A stretch of 64,000 nucleotides of DNA from Portunus trituberculatus (GCF_017591435.1 NC_059272.1:7154550-7218549); one strand, 5' to 3'; numbered from the stretch's first letter, positions 15,380 to 27,137 are shown. Notes: a model not told the origin generated them from the sequence alone. A program made the numbers and translations.

Positions 15380-16255
15380 TGGTGGTAGGTGAAAAGTAGG
15401 AATATTTAGTAGGAATATTCATTACGGTACAAGATGAGGGGGGTAAAGGTGAATAGAAGGAAAAATAAAAATGAAGATATTTGTATGTTGAAGGAGGTAA
15501 GGAAGAACAGAGAGGAGAGGGAATTAAGAGATAAAGAAAGATATAAAAGAAGGGAACGTGACGAGAAGACGGAGGAAAAAGATATGTAAAGACAGGCTCT
15601 GAAATTTGTAGAAGGATGTAAGGAAGAACAAAGGAAAGAAGGAATGGAGAGATAAGGGAAGGTATGAGATAAGGGATGTGAGAAGGAAGGAAATAGAAAA
15701 GGACAAGTAAAACAAGTGATGCTATTATTTATAGATGACTTAAGGAAGGATAACGGAATGAAGAAATTAGATAAATGATGAGATATAAGATGAAATAAAG
15801 GGAAGGAAAAGAAAGGAACGTGCATAAGTGTTAATAAAATGTGTTGAGAGAAGCGAAAAAAGAGAAATAAGAGAGAGATGAGTGAAGGAATGAAGGAATA
15901 AATGAGATAAAGGAAGAAGTACAGAGAAAGGAAAACAACAAAAGGATATGTATTGGAGTTAAGATTAGTAAAGGGAAATAAAGAAGGAGAAAGGAAAGGG
16001 GGAACGAAGAGGTGACGAAAGGGAAGGGAATGAAAATAAAGGACAGTTGGACAAGTGACAGGTGGGCGAAGGAACGAAATATGAAAGAAGGAAGAAAGGA
16101 AGGTAAGAGATAGGATGTAAGAACCAGCGAATGATGGGAAAAAAATAGAAAATGAGAAAGAAAAGGGAGACAAGGAATAGAAGGAAGAGGATGAAAAGAA
16201 GTGAACCGTGAGATGATGCAAAAAATAAGAAATAAAAGCAGAAACGGTTAAAAGT
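15380..16255. other. polypurine-biased tract, ~0.9 kb
   Basis: The plus strand is dominated by A and G (AAGGAAGGAAAG-type words) with very few C. The opposite strand therefore shows a 386-codon frame rich in Ser, Phe and Leu with no domain. I read this as strand composition, not a gene. Confidence 0.8.
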
Positions 16256-16286
16256 TGTAAAATAATCAAGAACTCCAAACACACAC

Positions 16287-16443
<157 letters not shown>

Positions 16444-16732
16444 GCCCGGTAGCTCAGTGGTTAGAGCGCTGGCTTCACAAGCCAGAGGACCGGGGTTCGA
16501 TTTTCCGGCCGGGTGGAGATATTTGGGTGTGTCTCCTTTCACGTGTAGCCCCTGTTCACCTAGCAATGAGTAGATACGGGATGTAAATCGAGGGGTTGTG
16601 ACCTTGTTGTCCCGGTGTGTGTTGTGTGCCTGATCTCAGGCCTATCCGAAGATCGGAAATAATGAGCTCTGAGCTCGTTCCGTAGGGTAACGTCTGGCTG
16701 TCTCGTCAGAGACTGCAGCAGATCAAACAGTG

Positions 16733-16737
<5 letters not shown>
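16444..16737 (+). mobile_element. tRNA-derived SINE, type A, copy A2
   Basis: Plus strand. The head is an intact tRNA-like cloverleaf with a CAC anticodon position. The body runs to GCAGCAGATCAAACAGTG and continues into CA repeats. CA arrays flank it on both sides. Confidence 0.93.
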
Positions 16738-16781
<44 letters not shown>

Positions 16782-16816
16782 ACAGACACACACACACACA
16801 TACACACCCGGTACAC
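16738..16816. repeat. (CA)n tail of SINE A2
   Basis: CA repeats with an AAAGACAGACA interruption, joining A2 to A3. Confidence 0.93.
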
Positions 16817-17104
16817 GCCCGGTAGCTCAGTGGTTAGAGCGCTGGCTTCACAAGCCAGAGGACCGGGGTTCGATTCCCCGGCCTGGTGGAGATATTTGGG
16901 TGTGTCTCCTTTCACGTGTAGCCCCTGTTCACCTAGCAGTGAGTAGGTACGGGATATAAATCGAGGAGTTATGACCTTGCCCCGGTGTGTAGTGAGTGCC
17001 TGGTCTCAGGCGTATCCAAAGATCGGAAATAATGAGCTCTGAGCTCGCTCCGTAGGATAACGTCTGGCTGTCTCGTCAGAGACTGCAGCAGATCAAACAG
17101 TGAA
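16817..17104 (+). mobile_element. tRNA-derived SINE, type A, copy A3
   Basis: Plus strand. The cloverleaf head is nearly identical to A2. A short deletion lies near 16979 (GACCTTGCCCCGG). It is followed after about 10 bp by type B copy B4. Confidence 0.93.
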
Positions 17105-17115
17105 CACACTACACA

Positions 17116-17387
17116 CCGCGTAGTGTAGTGGTTAGCACGCGCGACTCACAATCGAGTGGGCTCGGGTTCGAGTCCCGGGGGTGGTGAGGGAAATGGGCAA
17201 GCCTCTTAATGTGTAGCCCCTGTTCACCTAGCAGTAAATAGGTACGGGATGTAACTCGAGGGGTTGTTGCCTCGCTTTACCGGTGTGTGGAGTGTGTTGT
17301 GGTCTCAGTCCTAACCGAAGATCGGTCTATGAGCTCGCTCCGTAATGGGGAAGACTGGCTGGGTGACCAAGAGACGAACGTGGTGAG

Positions 17388-17392
<5 letters not shown>
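17116..17392 (+). mobile_element. tRNA-derived SINE, type B, copy B4
   Basis: Plus strand. The head CGCGTAGTGTAGTGGTTAGC resembles tRNA-Val genes in its D-arm region and has CAC in the GACTCACAATC arm. The body is as in the other type B copies and ends in CA repeats. Confidence 0.92.
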
Positions 17393-17430
<38 letters not shown>

Positions 17431-17438
17431 CTCTCTCT
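17393..17438. repeat. (CA)n-(CT)n, tail of SINE B4
   Basis: CA repeats followed by a short CT run. Confidence 0.94.
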
Positions 17439-17599
17439 AAGCGTACGTACTTACATAACTGAGGTCATAAAAAGCGTACCGTTCAGAGGAAGAGGAAAGA
17501 AAAAGGAAGAACAAGAACAAATTAGAGAACTGTACGAACAACAACGAAGTGGAAGACTTGACGAATAAGATGATGACTATGACGACAATGAATAACAAA

Positions 17600-17748
17600 T
17601 AACAATTAAAAATAACAATGAGAAGAAGAAAAGAGGAACAACAAGAACAACAACAACAACAACAACACAAGGGCAGTGACAGTCGAACTAACACATATAC
17701 GAGAGAGCCACAAAGCCACATATATCACAGGAAGACGGAAATTAAAAG

Positions 17749-17783
<35 letters not shown>

Positions 17784-17885
17784 GTACGGGCAGGAGGAGG
17801 AGGTAGAGGAGGAGAAGGAAGAGGAGGAGTAGGAAATAGAATAAGGAGAAAGGACAAAGAAGAGGAAGAGGAGAAAACCATCAAG
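17600..17885. repeat. imperfect AAC and GGA trinucleotide tract
   Basis: ACA repeats (17640-17668), then GGA/GAA repeats (17750-17830). The Gly/Arg-rich and Pro/Ser-rich frames here are compositional. Confidence 0.85.
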
Positions 17886-18176
17886 AAAAAAATAAACTAC
17901 GAATTTAGTAAAGAAAACAGGCATCACGTCCTGTCATAAACACGCTTGACCAGCCACAATAACTTAAGACTCCGGAGAAGTAGGCTCGGCTCTTCACCTC
18001 ATTCTCTCAGCCTTGCTCCGCGTTTCGGGACACGGAAGTCATGGACGTGCAGCTACCAGTGCTTAGGGCGGCGAGGACATACTTCTCTGGCCTATATTCT
18101 GAAACATTTCTACGCTACATCTTGACTTCTTTCAAAAGGCGTATTTGAAGTAAGTCCTTAAGGATGGTTTTTTTTA

Positions 18177-18396
18177 TTTCATTTATTTATTTATCATGCA
18201 GGAGAGGAAATTGGCCAAGAGCAAAAAAATTAAATTAAATTAAATTAAAGGGCCACTGGGTTGCCGGTTCTCTTAAAGTTCATAAGAGTTATACAGAAGT
18301 GAGGGACAAATATCTTCAAACCTCCCTCTAAAAAGAAATCAAGTCGTAAGAAGATGGAAATACAGAGGCAGGCAGGGAGTTCTAGAGTTTCTCAGA
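18177..18396 (-). mobile_element. family J LINE, copy J4, 3' UTR part (left of the DIRS insertion)
   Basis: Minus strand. It begins with the A-rich tail (TTTATTTATTTAT on the plus strand) and the ATGCAGGAGAGGAAATTGGCC block, then the 3' UTR to GGGAGTTCTAGAGTTTCTC. At about 18396 the J sequence stops; it resumes at 22680 with TACTGGTTAACTCTTG. About 20 bp that other copies have between these points is absent. Confidence 0.88.
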
Positions 18397-18398
18397 TA

Positions 18399-19080
18399 TA
18401 AAGAGACGTGACAAGGACTTCGTGGAATTTCCTGCAAAGAAAAGGAAGTCTTCCCTGGTCGAGGGAGTCAAGGAAGATTCTAGTCAGTCACGGCCTGAGT
18501 ATAGTTCATTCGCGCCAGTGGCCGGTCCGAACCACGCCAACACAGCAGTTGGGTGTCCGTGAAGAGGCGACAACTTTAGCGGACTGACTACCTTGTTAAG
18601 TGACCTCTAATTGAAAAAGTAGACGAGGAGCCAGTGCAGACTGATGTGTCAGAGGAAAGTAGTGCAAACTTTCCTGCCTTTCAGAACGCTTTCTCTTCTA
18701 AGGATGAAGCCACTGAATTTTCAGAGTGCCTGCATGAACCTTCCCGTGACCTTGATGAAGCTGACTTCCTTAAGGCACTCGGAGATCTTTCAGGCCATTT
18801 CCATAACAGAAAGGTGAGCCTCTCTCGGAGCGTTTGACTTCTATTCTCAATTCGAATTTGAGGTGTTGGCCGTTGTCTGAGGGAATTAAGTCTACACGTG
18901 ATAAGATCATTGTTCTGAGTAATGCATCAAACCTTAAAGTTCCTGTGGCAAACACTGCTATTTCCGAAGCCATGAATTTTGGATGGAAGTTAATCGATAC
19001 CCGTCTCTTCCAAACTAATAGCTTGATTTCAAAAGCCTGAATCCCCATTGTTCGCTACATTAGCGATATCGGGGATAAAA
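18399..19080 (+). pseudogene. DIRS gag-like ORF1 remnant
   Basis: The N-terminal stretch is basic and proline/serine-rich (DFVEFPAKKRKSS near 18430). A frame at 18634-18837 contains ECLHEPSRDLDEADFLKALG. After a frameshift the frame at 18834-19040 reads SNLKVPVANTAISEAM, a block like the conserved core of DIRS ORF1, followed by SLISKA and IPIVRYI. Role: presumed structural protein of the element. Broken by at least one frameshift and by in-frame stops near 18550-18630. Confidence 0.7.
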
Positions 19081-19307
19081 AAAAAAGGTAAGACCTTATT
19101 TTCCTACCTAGATGGACTTAAATAATAGCCTTAGGCTACTTTCCTCAGATGTTAATTACATTAATCAACTGAGAAAGGAAGTGGCTAAGATCCACGTTCA
19201 CGACTCTGCCTTGGTAGACCTTTGCAAGTGGGAGTGTAAGGTTTGAAAAGATTACTTTTTTCTGTTCGATATGACGAAGAAATGGGAAAAGATACACAAG
19301 ACAAGAC

Positions 19308-20202
19308 ATGGTAAAAAAAAGAAAAAAAAGAAAAAGAAAAAGGAAACTAGGAAGGCCCTCCTTCCAACCCTACAAGTCTTCGGGAAGTAGGTTTGTTCCA
19401 AACAAGCAAACAACTAGACGACACTGCCAAGTTCTATCTTTCTCGACCAAGCTACCAGACAAGGCCTTTATTAGGCCAGAGGCATCCCCAGGGGAAGGGG
19501 ATGCACATACAAAAACCTCCCCATTAAGTCTCTCCAGGGTGAGTTATGTTTTACCTTCGCTGGTTAATATTCCTGATAATTTTGTGGTGGGGAAAATTTT
19601 TGGTGCCAGATCGCTATGGGGGTCACTAACAAAGGACACTTCGATCAATGATGTGGTATATGGGAATATTCTTGAATTCGTCAGCTTACCCAAACAGCAT
19701 AAACCACCCAGTCCTCTCAAATTGTCCGTAGCTGATAGCCAAGCTCTGGATAATGCTTACCTTGAACAGTAAATAATCGAGAGATATGAGCCAGAGGATC
19801 ATGGGTTCTTTCCTAATGTGTTCCTTACCATAAAAAAAGATGGCACTGCTAGAGTCATCCTGAATCTAAAGGAACTTAATTATCATATTGATCACGTACA
19901 TTTGAATTTGGACACTCTGAAAGATGTGATACAATTAATTCATCCATACTGTATTTTTTTTTTTCATTACTATGGATTTGAAGGATGCTTATTTCTCTGT
20001 TTATGTTAAACTAGAGGATAGGAAGTGGCTACAATTTATGTGGGAGAATCGATTTTTTCGATTCACATGTCTTCCACAAGGTTTGACTTCAGCCCCTCGC
20101 ATCTTCACAAATATCTTTAGATTATTTGAAACAGAAAACTTACCAGGACACATGGAAATTATCATTCAAATATTGTTTTGGATGATCATGCCCTGGATTT
20201 AA
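19308..20202 (+). pseudogene. DIRS reverse transcriptase remnant
   Basis: Three frames in tandem: 19308-19772, 19818-20009, 19972-20202. Visible RT features are GFFPNVFLTIKKDG, ARVILNLKELNYHI, the MDLKDAYFSVYVK block (RT motif A, with its Asp) and FRFTCLPQGLTSAPRIF (motif B). A degraded motif C follows the break at about 20170-20200. RNA-templated synthesis of element cDNA is the family role; this copy cannot encode it. Confidence 0.85.
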
Positions 20203-20269
20203 TCTACTGGTGGATTCATATTGTAGATTTTCAGGTAAAATCAATACGATATTCTCCCCAACTAGTTAT

Positions 20270-20620
20270 GTTCTAAGATGCCTGCCTGACAGGTTGGGGT
20301 GCAGTAGTGGGAGACACTAAGACAGGAGGCAACTGAGATCATGAGGAATTAGACCATATAAACTGCTTGGAACTTAAAGCCATTTTTTGTGACTTAAATT
20401 CCCTTTGTAAAGATACCAAATGAACACATATCCGCCTCTGCTCTGATAATTCCACTACAGTTGCCTGTATAGAACGTTACTATAGCACACAACCTAACCT
20501 TACTGCATTGATAGAACAGATTTTATAATGGTCTGAGTCAAGGGGAATTACTTTATCACCACAGCATATTGAGGGCCTACAAAATGTAGAAGCAGACAAG
20601 GAATCCAGAGTCAAACACCT
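20270..20620 (+). pseudogene. DIRS RNase H remnant
   Basis: Across frames I read LTGWGAVVGDTKTGG, INCLELKAIFCDLNSL, SDNSTTVACI and a GLQNVEADKESR block. These correspond to the D-E-D-D-type residues of retroelement RNase H. In-frame stops occur at about 20420 and 20525. Confidence 0.75.
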
Positions 20621-20889
20621 AACTACTGAATGGATGTTACAGTCTCATATTCTTAAGAGAATTTGTCAGCTTTATGATACACCTGACGTTGATCTTTTCG
20701 CTACTCGCATCAATGCACAAGTGCCGGCCTATATTTCCTGAAAACTAGACTCATCTGTCACACATATTAATGCCTTTACATTGAACTGGACCAATAAAAG
20801 ATTATAAGCATTTCCACCTTTCAATATGATCTCCAGAGCCCTAAAGAAGTTGCAAGAAGACGTGGCAATAGTACTGATGGTTTTTCCAC

Positions 20890-21983
20890 TGTGGCCAACC
20901 CAGTTTTGGTTCCCCAAAGCTCTTTAGTTATTGGCGGCCGATCCGGTTCTTCTTCCTCGAAATTCCCTAATTCCACCACAAAATCCAACTCTACCCCATC
21001 CACAAGCACAAAGATTGGTCTTAACAGCAATGAACAATCTAGGAATCATTCGAAAATCGAGGCCTTTCGACAAAGGTTCCCCAGTTTCTATTTAAATCAT
21101 GAAGAGAGACCACTAAAACACAATATGGGCCACATATCAAAAACTGGTTGTGTTTTTGCCTCTACAGGAAAATTGATCGATATCAGTAACCTTTGAATTT
21201 ATTTCTAGAATATTTATTATCAGAATTTAAAAAGAAAGGACGAAGCTACAGTTCAATGAACATTATACGGTCGGCCATATCTACAATAGTCAATATAAGT
21301 GAGCATCCTGGCAGACAGCATCCTTTAGATACCAGATTCATGAAGGCAGTTTTTCAGGATGCCGTCTTTTCCTCGATGCCGTACAACCTGGGATCCACAA
21401 TTAGTTCTGAATTACTTAATAAGTCTAGGACCAGATGATGAATTAACACTCATTCAGCTTTCAAGGAAACTAACAGTTCTCATGCTATTATCATCTGGTC
21501 AAACTCTGAAAATAATTGATACTAGAAACATGACTGTCAGAATCAAGAGTTATTTTCAGGATAGGTGATCCCCTTAAAACCTCAAAACCAGGTGCCCATA
21601 TGTCTGAATTGACACTTGATGCCTATGCCCCAGACACAAGATTGTGTCGTTACTTCAGTTGTAAACTATCCTGATAGGACAAAATATATATTAGAAACAA
21701 TCACGAGTTTCTTTTTTTTTCTGACTACAAAACCTCCAATTAAAATTAGCTTCGAGTGACACTACGCCATTGGACGAAAAGTATTATGGAAGCTGCTGGT
21801 GTTAACCTCAATATATTTTACCCTCATTCCACTAGGTCAGCTTCCACCAGGAAGGCAGCACAGAAGCTACCATTGTCAACTATTTTATCGAACATTGAAT
21901 TGGCCAAGGAATCAATCTTTACCAAATACTATCAGATGCCAATCAATAAAGATAGTCACTTTGCCAGGGCAATCTTGCCATAA
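20890..21983 (+). pseudogene. DIRS tyrosine recombinase remnant
   Basis: Broken frames at 20891-21196, 21193-21438, 21359-21568 and 21756-21983. The last contains FYPHSTRSASTRKAA, equivalent to the HxxR active-site block of DIRS recombinases, and ends with a KYYQMP tyrosine block. The N-terminal core-binding part is seen at EYLLSEFKKKGRSYSSMN. The family enzyme inserts circular element DNA without target duplication. Confidence 0.8.
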
Positions 21984-22386
21984 GTTGTGTATGGCCAAGC
22001 AAGAAGCAAAGCTTTTGTTTTCCTCTATGTATGTATGTTTCTTTGGGTTTTTGTATATCCACCTCCTCACATATAATTACATGAAGAATGTGCAGTGTTA
22101 TTAAGCTATTCTTGAATGTTTTTTTTTTTTCTGTTGCTATCCTCCTTGTATACGCTAAGGACAAAAGCGCATTATTGTTATTATATTTGGTTACACAATA
22201 CCTTTAGTAAATACAGTGTGTTCCCTTTCTTTACTACGGATTTTCGTTATTATCCTATGCACTACCTTACCAAAGCATCGGTTAGTACATAGAAATCTTG
22301 GTAGGTTTGAGGAACCTCTCTAAAGCTCTCGTTGACTGCTGATGACATCAATTCAATGACGTCAGTTCAATGGCCGTGAAGTGAAA

Positions 22387-22679
22387 TTGTAAGATTAAAC
22401 GAGAATTTACCAAGTATGAAGTTTGATCGTAATTTCACGAACATTTAACTGCGTCACTGAGGTATTAAACGCCCTCCCTACCGAAATCCAGACACTCATG
22501 GAGCTTGGTTGGAATAAGCTTCGTGGGATATATTGCCTGCTTCCTCAAACCTACTCTCTCAAGGACTGACGTAGGACTGATAGCCGGGGCATCTCGTTTA
22601 ATACCTCTGTAACGCAGTTAAATGTTCATGAAATTACGATCAAACTTCATACTTGGTAAGTACTCGTTTAATCTTACAA
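22387..22679. repeat. ~85-bp imperfect inverted repeat at the DIRS 3' end
   Basis: The arm at 22387-22473 (TTGTAAGATTAAACGAG... to GGTATTAAACG) is the reverse complement of 22592-22679, with about five differences. The spacer is about 118 bp. The arms begin exactly at the border with LINE sequence. Likely the right terminal repeat plus an internal complementary region. Confidence 0.85.
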
Positions 22680-25600
22680 GTACTGGTTAACTCTTGTGTT
22701 AGAGAATTGGATCTAATAGGGATGAGAGGAAGAAGAAAGTTTTGTGCAGCGAGGCCGCATAAGGAAATGAGGCATGCAGTTAGCAAGATCAGTAGAGCAG
22801 TTACCATGAAAATAGCGATAAAAGATAGAAAGAGATGCAACATTCCTGCGGTGAGAAAGAGGCTGAAGACAGTCAGTCAGAGGAGAGCTGATGAGACGAA
22901 AAAACTCTTGATTCCACTCTATCTAACAAAATTGTGTGAGTGGAATCCCTCCATAAATGCGAAGAGTAATTCATACAAGACGGATAAAGCCCTTGTACAG
23001 AGTTAGCAATTGGAGGGCGAGAAAAACTAGCGAAGGCGCTTCAGAACGTCTAACTTCATAGAAGTTGTTTTAGAAAGAGATGAGATGTGAAGTTTCCAGT
23101 TTAGATTATAAGTAAAAGACAGACCGAGGATATTCAGTGTAGAAGATGAGAACAGCTGAATATCATTGAAAAAGTTGTCTGGAAGGTTGTGTTGAGTTAA
23201 TAGATGGAGGAATTGAGTTTATGATACATTGAACATTACTAATTTTCTCTGCCCCAATCAGAAATCATCTTAGAATGATCAGAAGTCAGGCGTTCTGTGG
23301 CGTCCTTGCGTGATCTGTTGACTTCCTGAAAGGTTGGTTGTCTCTGAAAGGACGTAGAAAAGTGTAGGATGTGTCATCAGAGTAGGAGTGGATAGAGCAA
23401 GAAGTTTGGTTAAGAAGGTCATTAATGAATAATAGAAAGACAAGACAGAACCCTGAGGAACACCACTGTTAATAGATTTAGGAGAACAGTGGCCTTCTAC
23501 CACAGCTGCAATAGAACAATCGGAAAGGAAACCTGAGATAAGGTTGCAGAGAGAAGGATAAAAATCGTAGCAGGGCAGTTTTGAAATCAAAGCTTTATGC
23601 TAGACTATATCAAAAGCTTTTGATCTGTCTAACGCGACAGCAAAAATTTCACCAAGATCTCTAAATGAGAATGACCAAGACTCTGTAAGGAACGCCACAA
23701 GATTACCAATAGAACGACCTTGACGAAAGCCATACTGGCGATCAGGCTGGATGTAGAAAAAAAACTTCCAGCATGAAGGAAAAATAGAGGTCGATAAACA
23801 TAGTTGAAAGAGTTTGGCAAAACAAGGTGCAAGCACAGAAGCATAGTTTTTGAGGTACCCCATCAGGTCCATAAGCCTTCTGAGGGTTTAGGCCAGCGAG
23901 GGCATGGTAAACATCATTACGAAGAACTTTAGTTGTAGGTATGAAATAGTCAGATGGAGGAGGAGAGGGAAAGGACAAGCCCAGAATCATCCAAGGTGGA
24001 ATTGTTAGCAAAGGTTTGACAGATGATTTCAGCTTTAGAGACAGATGTGATGGCAGTTGTGCCATCAGGATGAAATAAAGGATTTAAAATGAAGAAGTAA
24101 AGTTATTGAAGATGTTTTTGGCCAGATGCCAGAAGTCTCGAGGGAAGTTGGAGTTTGGAAGATTTTGACATTTTCTATTTATGAAGGCATGTTTGAAAAG
24201 TTGAAGAATAGACTTGGCATGATTTTAGGCAGAAATACAAAGTGCATGAGATTCAGGTGATGGAAGGGTCAAGTACCTTTGTGGGCAACCTTTCTATCAC
24301 ATATAGCACGAGGACAGACTGTGTTAAACCAAGGTTAAGAAGGTTTAGGTTGAGAAAAAGAGTGAGGAATGTACACCTCCATGCCAGACACTATCACCAT
24401 CTGTTATGCATTCAGCACACAGAGATGGGTCTCTGACACGGAAACAGTAATCATTCCAGGGAAAATCAGCATAATACCTCCTCAGGTCGCCCCAGCTGGC
24501 TGATGCAAAATGCCAGAGGCACCTCCGCCTTGGAAGATCTTGAGGAAGGACTGGAGAAATAGGACAAGATACAGAAATGAGACTGTGATCGGAGGAGCCC
24601 AATGGAGAAGATAGGGTAACAGCAAAAGCAGGAAAATAAGAGGTAAGGAAAAGATAAGAAATGTTGGGCGTATCTCCAAGACATGAGTAGGGTGTTGCAC
24701 CAGTTGCTCTAGGTCATGAAGGATAGGAAAGTTGAAGACTAGTTCATCAGGATGGTCAATGAAGGGAGAAGAATGACAAAGCTGATGGTGAAGATTGAAA
24801 TCTCCAGGCATGGAGATCTCCACGGAAGGATAGAGGGATAGAATGTGCTCCACTTTGGAACTTAAATAGTCAAAGAATTTATTATAGTCAGAGGAGTTTG
24901 GGTAGAGACAGACAGCACAGATAAATTTAATCAAAGAGTGACTATTGAGTCGAAGCCAGATGAGGGAAAACTCGGAAGATTCAAGAGCGTGGGTACGAGA
25001 GCAAGTTAAGTCGTTGTGCAAAAGATGCAACATCCAGCTTTGCAACGAAAATGAGAATAGAGAAAGTAGGAAGGAACAGAAAAGGGGCTACTATAAGTTG
25101 CCTCAGACAGCTGAGTTTCGATGAGGAAAAGATGAGGTTTAGTAGAAGAGAGGTGGTTTTCTACAGATTGGAAATTAAATCTAAGACCACGAATGTTGCA
25201 GAAGTTAATGAAGAAAAAGTTGAGGGAGGCGTCAAGACATTTGGGTCGCTACCTAAAGAGCAGTCCTATCTGAGAACATTTCTGGCCCCAGGAGGGGACT
25301 CCGAGACTGGATTAGGAATCACCATTTTAAAAATTTTGAGTGAAGGAAGTGTGTGTACTAAATGCATGTAGTTTTGTGAGAAGGAGGAGAGTTGTCTTCA
25401 GAGGGCAGCTAGGCTGTGACTACCCCCTTGAGTTGTGAGACACAAAGGGAAACGTTCAGCGAGATCACAACTACCTCCTCCCAGTGCCATATTAAATAAG
25501 ATGTCTACGTTATGAAAAGGAGAAACAATCTTGAGAACCCTCCTAATAATTTCTGTGGCCTTAGAAAATACCCGTAAGAAGAAATCGAAACCTTGCCGGA

Positions 25601-25755
25601 CCAGGCCTCTCTATGTGATGCCTCAGGGAGATCGCAGGGGGTCACATATGATGATGATGGCTGCGTTCCGCTGGGGACGGTAAGGCTAGCAGTATGGCAT
25701 ACTTCCCCCGAATCGAGGGGGGGCACCACCATACTGCTCGCCTAGCGGGACCACG
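22680..25755 (-). mobile_element. family J LINE, copy J4, coding part and 5' region
   Basis: Minus strand, continuing J4 on the other side of the DIRS element; the most complete J copy. From left (3') to right (5'): C-terminal region, NSGVPQGSVLS (about 23450), FRQGRSIGNLVAFL (about 23700), the RT entry LNPQKAYGPDGVP (about 23890), the linker, and an APE-type endonuclease with SVEISMPGDFNLHH (about 24810) and LHNDLTCSRTHALESS (about 25000). A non-coding or eroded 5' region runs to about 25755. The catalytic YADD region lies in a damaged stretch (about 23380). Frameshifted throughout. Confidence 0.88.
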
Positions 25756-26209
25756 CGGGACCGCGCGCTCCTCGTAGGTGAATGCTTGGCGGTGTCTGGC
25801 AACCTTTGTTTATCAACAAACCGCAAAGATGGCCGCTGCTTGACCACCAACAGATATATCAAATTTATAAAACATAAACTAAAAATAGCAAGGTGGTCTG
25901 CCCACCATCTATAATCTTTTCCTGTCTTTCAATAATTTCTAACTGTACTCTTATACTTCATAAAACACTTCTTTCACCCTTCTTTTCTATAAATAATCGA
26001 ATCGGCCGCCGCTTCACCACTATATTTTCAGTGTGGGGGATGCAAATGCTATTTTGACAGCTTATGCGACGTCACAGAACATCAAAAACAATGTGGTAAG
26101 TCTGTTATCCCTTGTAGAATGCTGGAATAAGGCAATATGACCAAAATATTAGTATTTATATCAATAAAAGACGGTGTTATATGTGTCGCATTTCTTCCCA
26201 CAGCCTCTG
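25756..26209. other. unassigned sequence
   Basis: No long frame and no recognised repeat. Confidence 0.45.
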
Positions 26210-26491
26210 AGGCAGAAGAGACAGTCTCTACCGCCATGGTAGCTGCTGCAGAGGCCCCTCCAGCACCTGTGGCTGCAGGAACAGTTTTTTCCTTTGCATA
26301 CGAAAGTGTTTCTTGAAGTCTTCCCCGGAGTAAAGAGGCACTATCGTCTTTGCATAGTCCTTGACCCTCACAGGACTTGGCGGCCTATCCTCTCCCTCTT
26401 CTCCTTGCCTTGGCAGCCTCTCTTCTCCCTCTTCCTCTTGCCTCAGCAATATTTCCTCCTCTCGTGCTACGAGGAGCTCTGCAGCGTCCAA
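26210..26491 (-). pseudogene. possible Harbinger/PIF transposase N-terminal fragment
   Basis: A minus-strand frame of 87 codons starts MDAAELLVAREEE, followed by an acidic/arginine stretch and LYSGEDFKKHFRMQRK. The MDAA start with a Glu-rich run and the FxxHFRM block resemble the start of Harbinger transposases, where FRM precedes the helix that leads to the catalytic domain. No DDE domain follows, so this would be a stump. Alternative: an unrelated low-complexity frame. Confidence 0.5.
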
Positions 26492-26499
26492 CAGAGGGT

Positions 26500-27137
26500 C
26501 TTCTGCGAGCTCTTGAGCGAGGTCTGTTCTTAATGAAACGTTTTGCGGATTGTCACGTGTATAGACCTGCGGCGGGATTCACTAACGCTCCGTATTTTAG
26601 AATTGCATTCGAAGAAAAGATAAAGAATCCATACAAACTCCCCCTAAAGCGATTTACTAAAGGTTTCTTAAGGTCGCCGTCTTGGATACTTTCTTTTCAG
26701 CGGAGTTTCACTTCTCTAACGGTAGTCTCCACTAGATGGCTTTAGTGTATGGTTAACATTTTTCCTTCAGCCAATAGCAGGGCTTTTTCCTTGAGGGACA
26801 TTAAACAATCAGCAGCTAGTAGAAACAAATAATAATCACATGATACAATAGAAAGCAGTGTCAGTGAAGCCCAAAAGAGGTTACTGGGCATCTCAGTCAA
26901 TTGCCAACTCGGCTCATTGTCAACTCGGCTCACCTACACTAACTCGGACCACACTGTGTACCAAAGCGGCCCATTGTGTGTATTAACATTATTAAAGATA
27001 GAGAGCATGATCTACAAGTTACAAGTTACTTCATTAACGTTGATGAGCTTAAACGACGGAAATCAGTCACTGACAAACATTATATATGTATATGAGTGAA
27101 ATAAAAGTCATTCTTACATTGCACTGTCACTGTTAAG

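Larger units (their letters stand above)
18397..22679 (+). mobile_element. DIRS-like tyrosine-recombinase retroelement nested in the J4 LINE
   Basis: Plus strand, about 4.28 kb, decayed. In order: a gag-like region (18399-19080), reverse transcriptase (about 19540-20200), RNase H (about 20270-20600), a linker with VDLFATRIN typical of DIRS polyproteins (about 20690), a tyrosine recombinase (about 21000-21980), and a terminal inverted-repeat structure (22387-22679). RT-RNase H-tyrosine recombinase without integrase or aspartic protease defines DIRS elements. Many stops and frameshifts. The left end starts inside gag, so the left terminal repeat is missing. Confidence 0.9.

Noticed and set aside
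16444..16517. Functional tRNA-Val(CAC) gene (also at 16817 and 13720)
   Set aside because: The cloverleaf is good, but each is followed by the same SINE body, sits among CA arrays and occurs as a family. SINE heads are the simpler reading.
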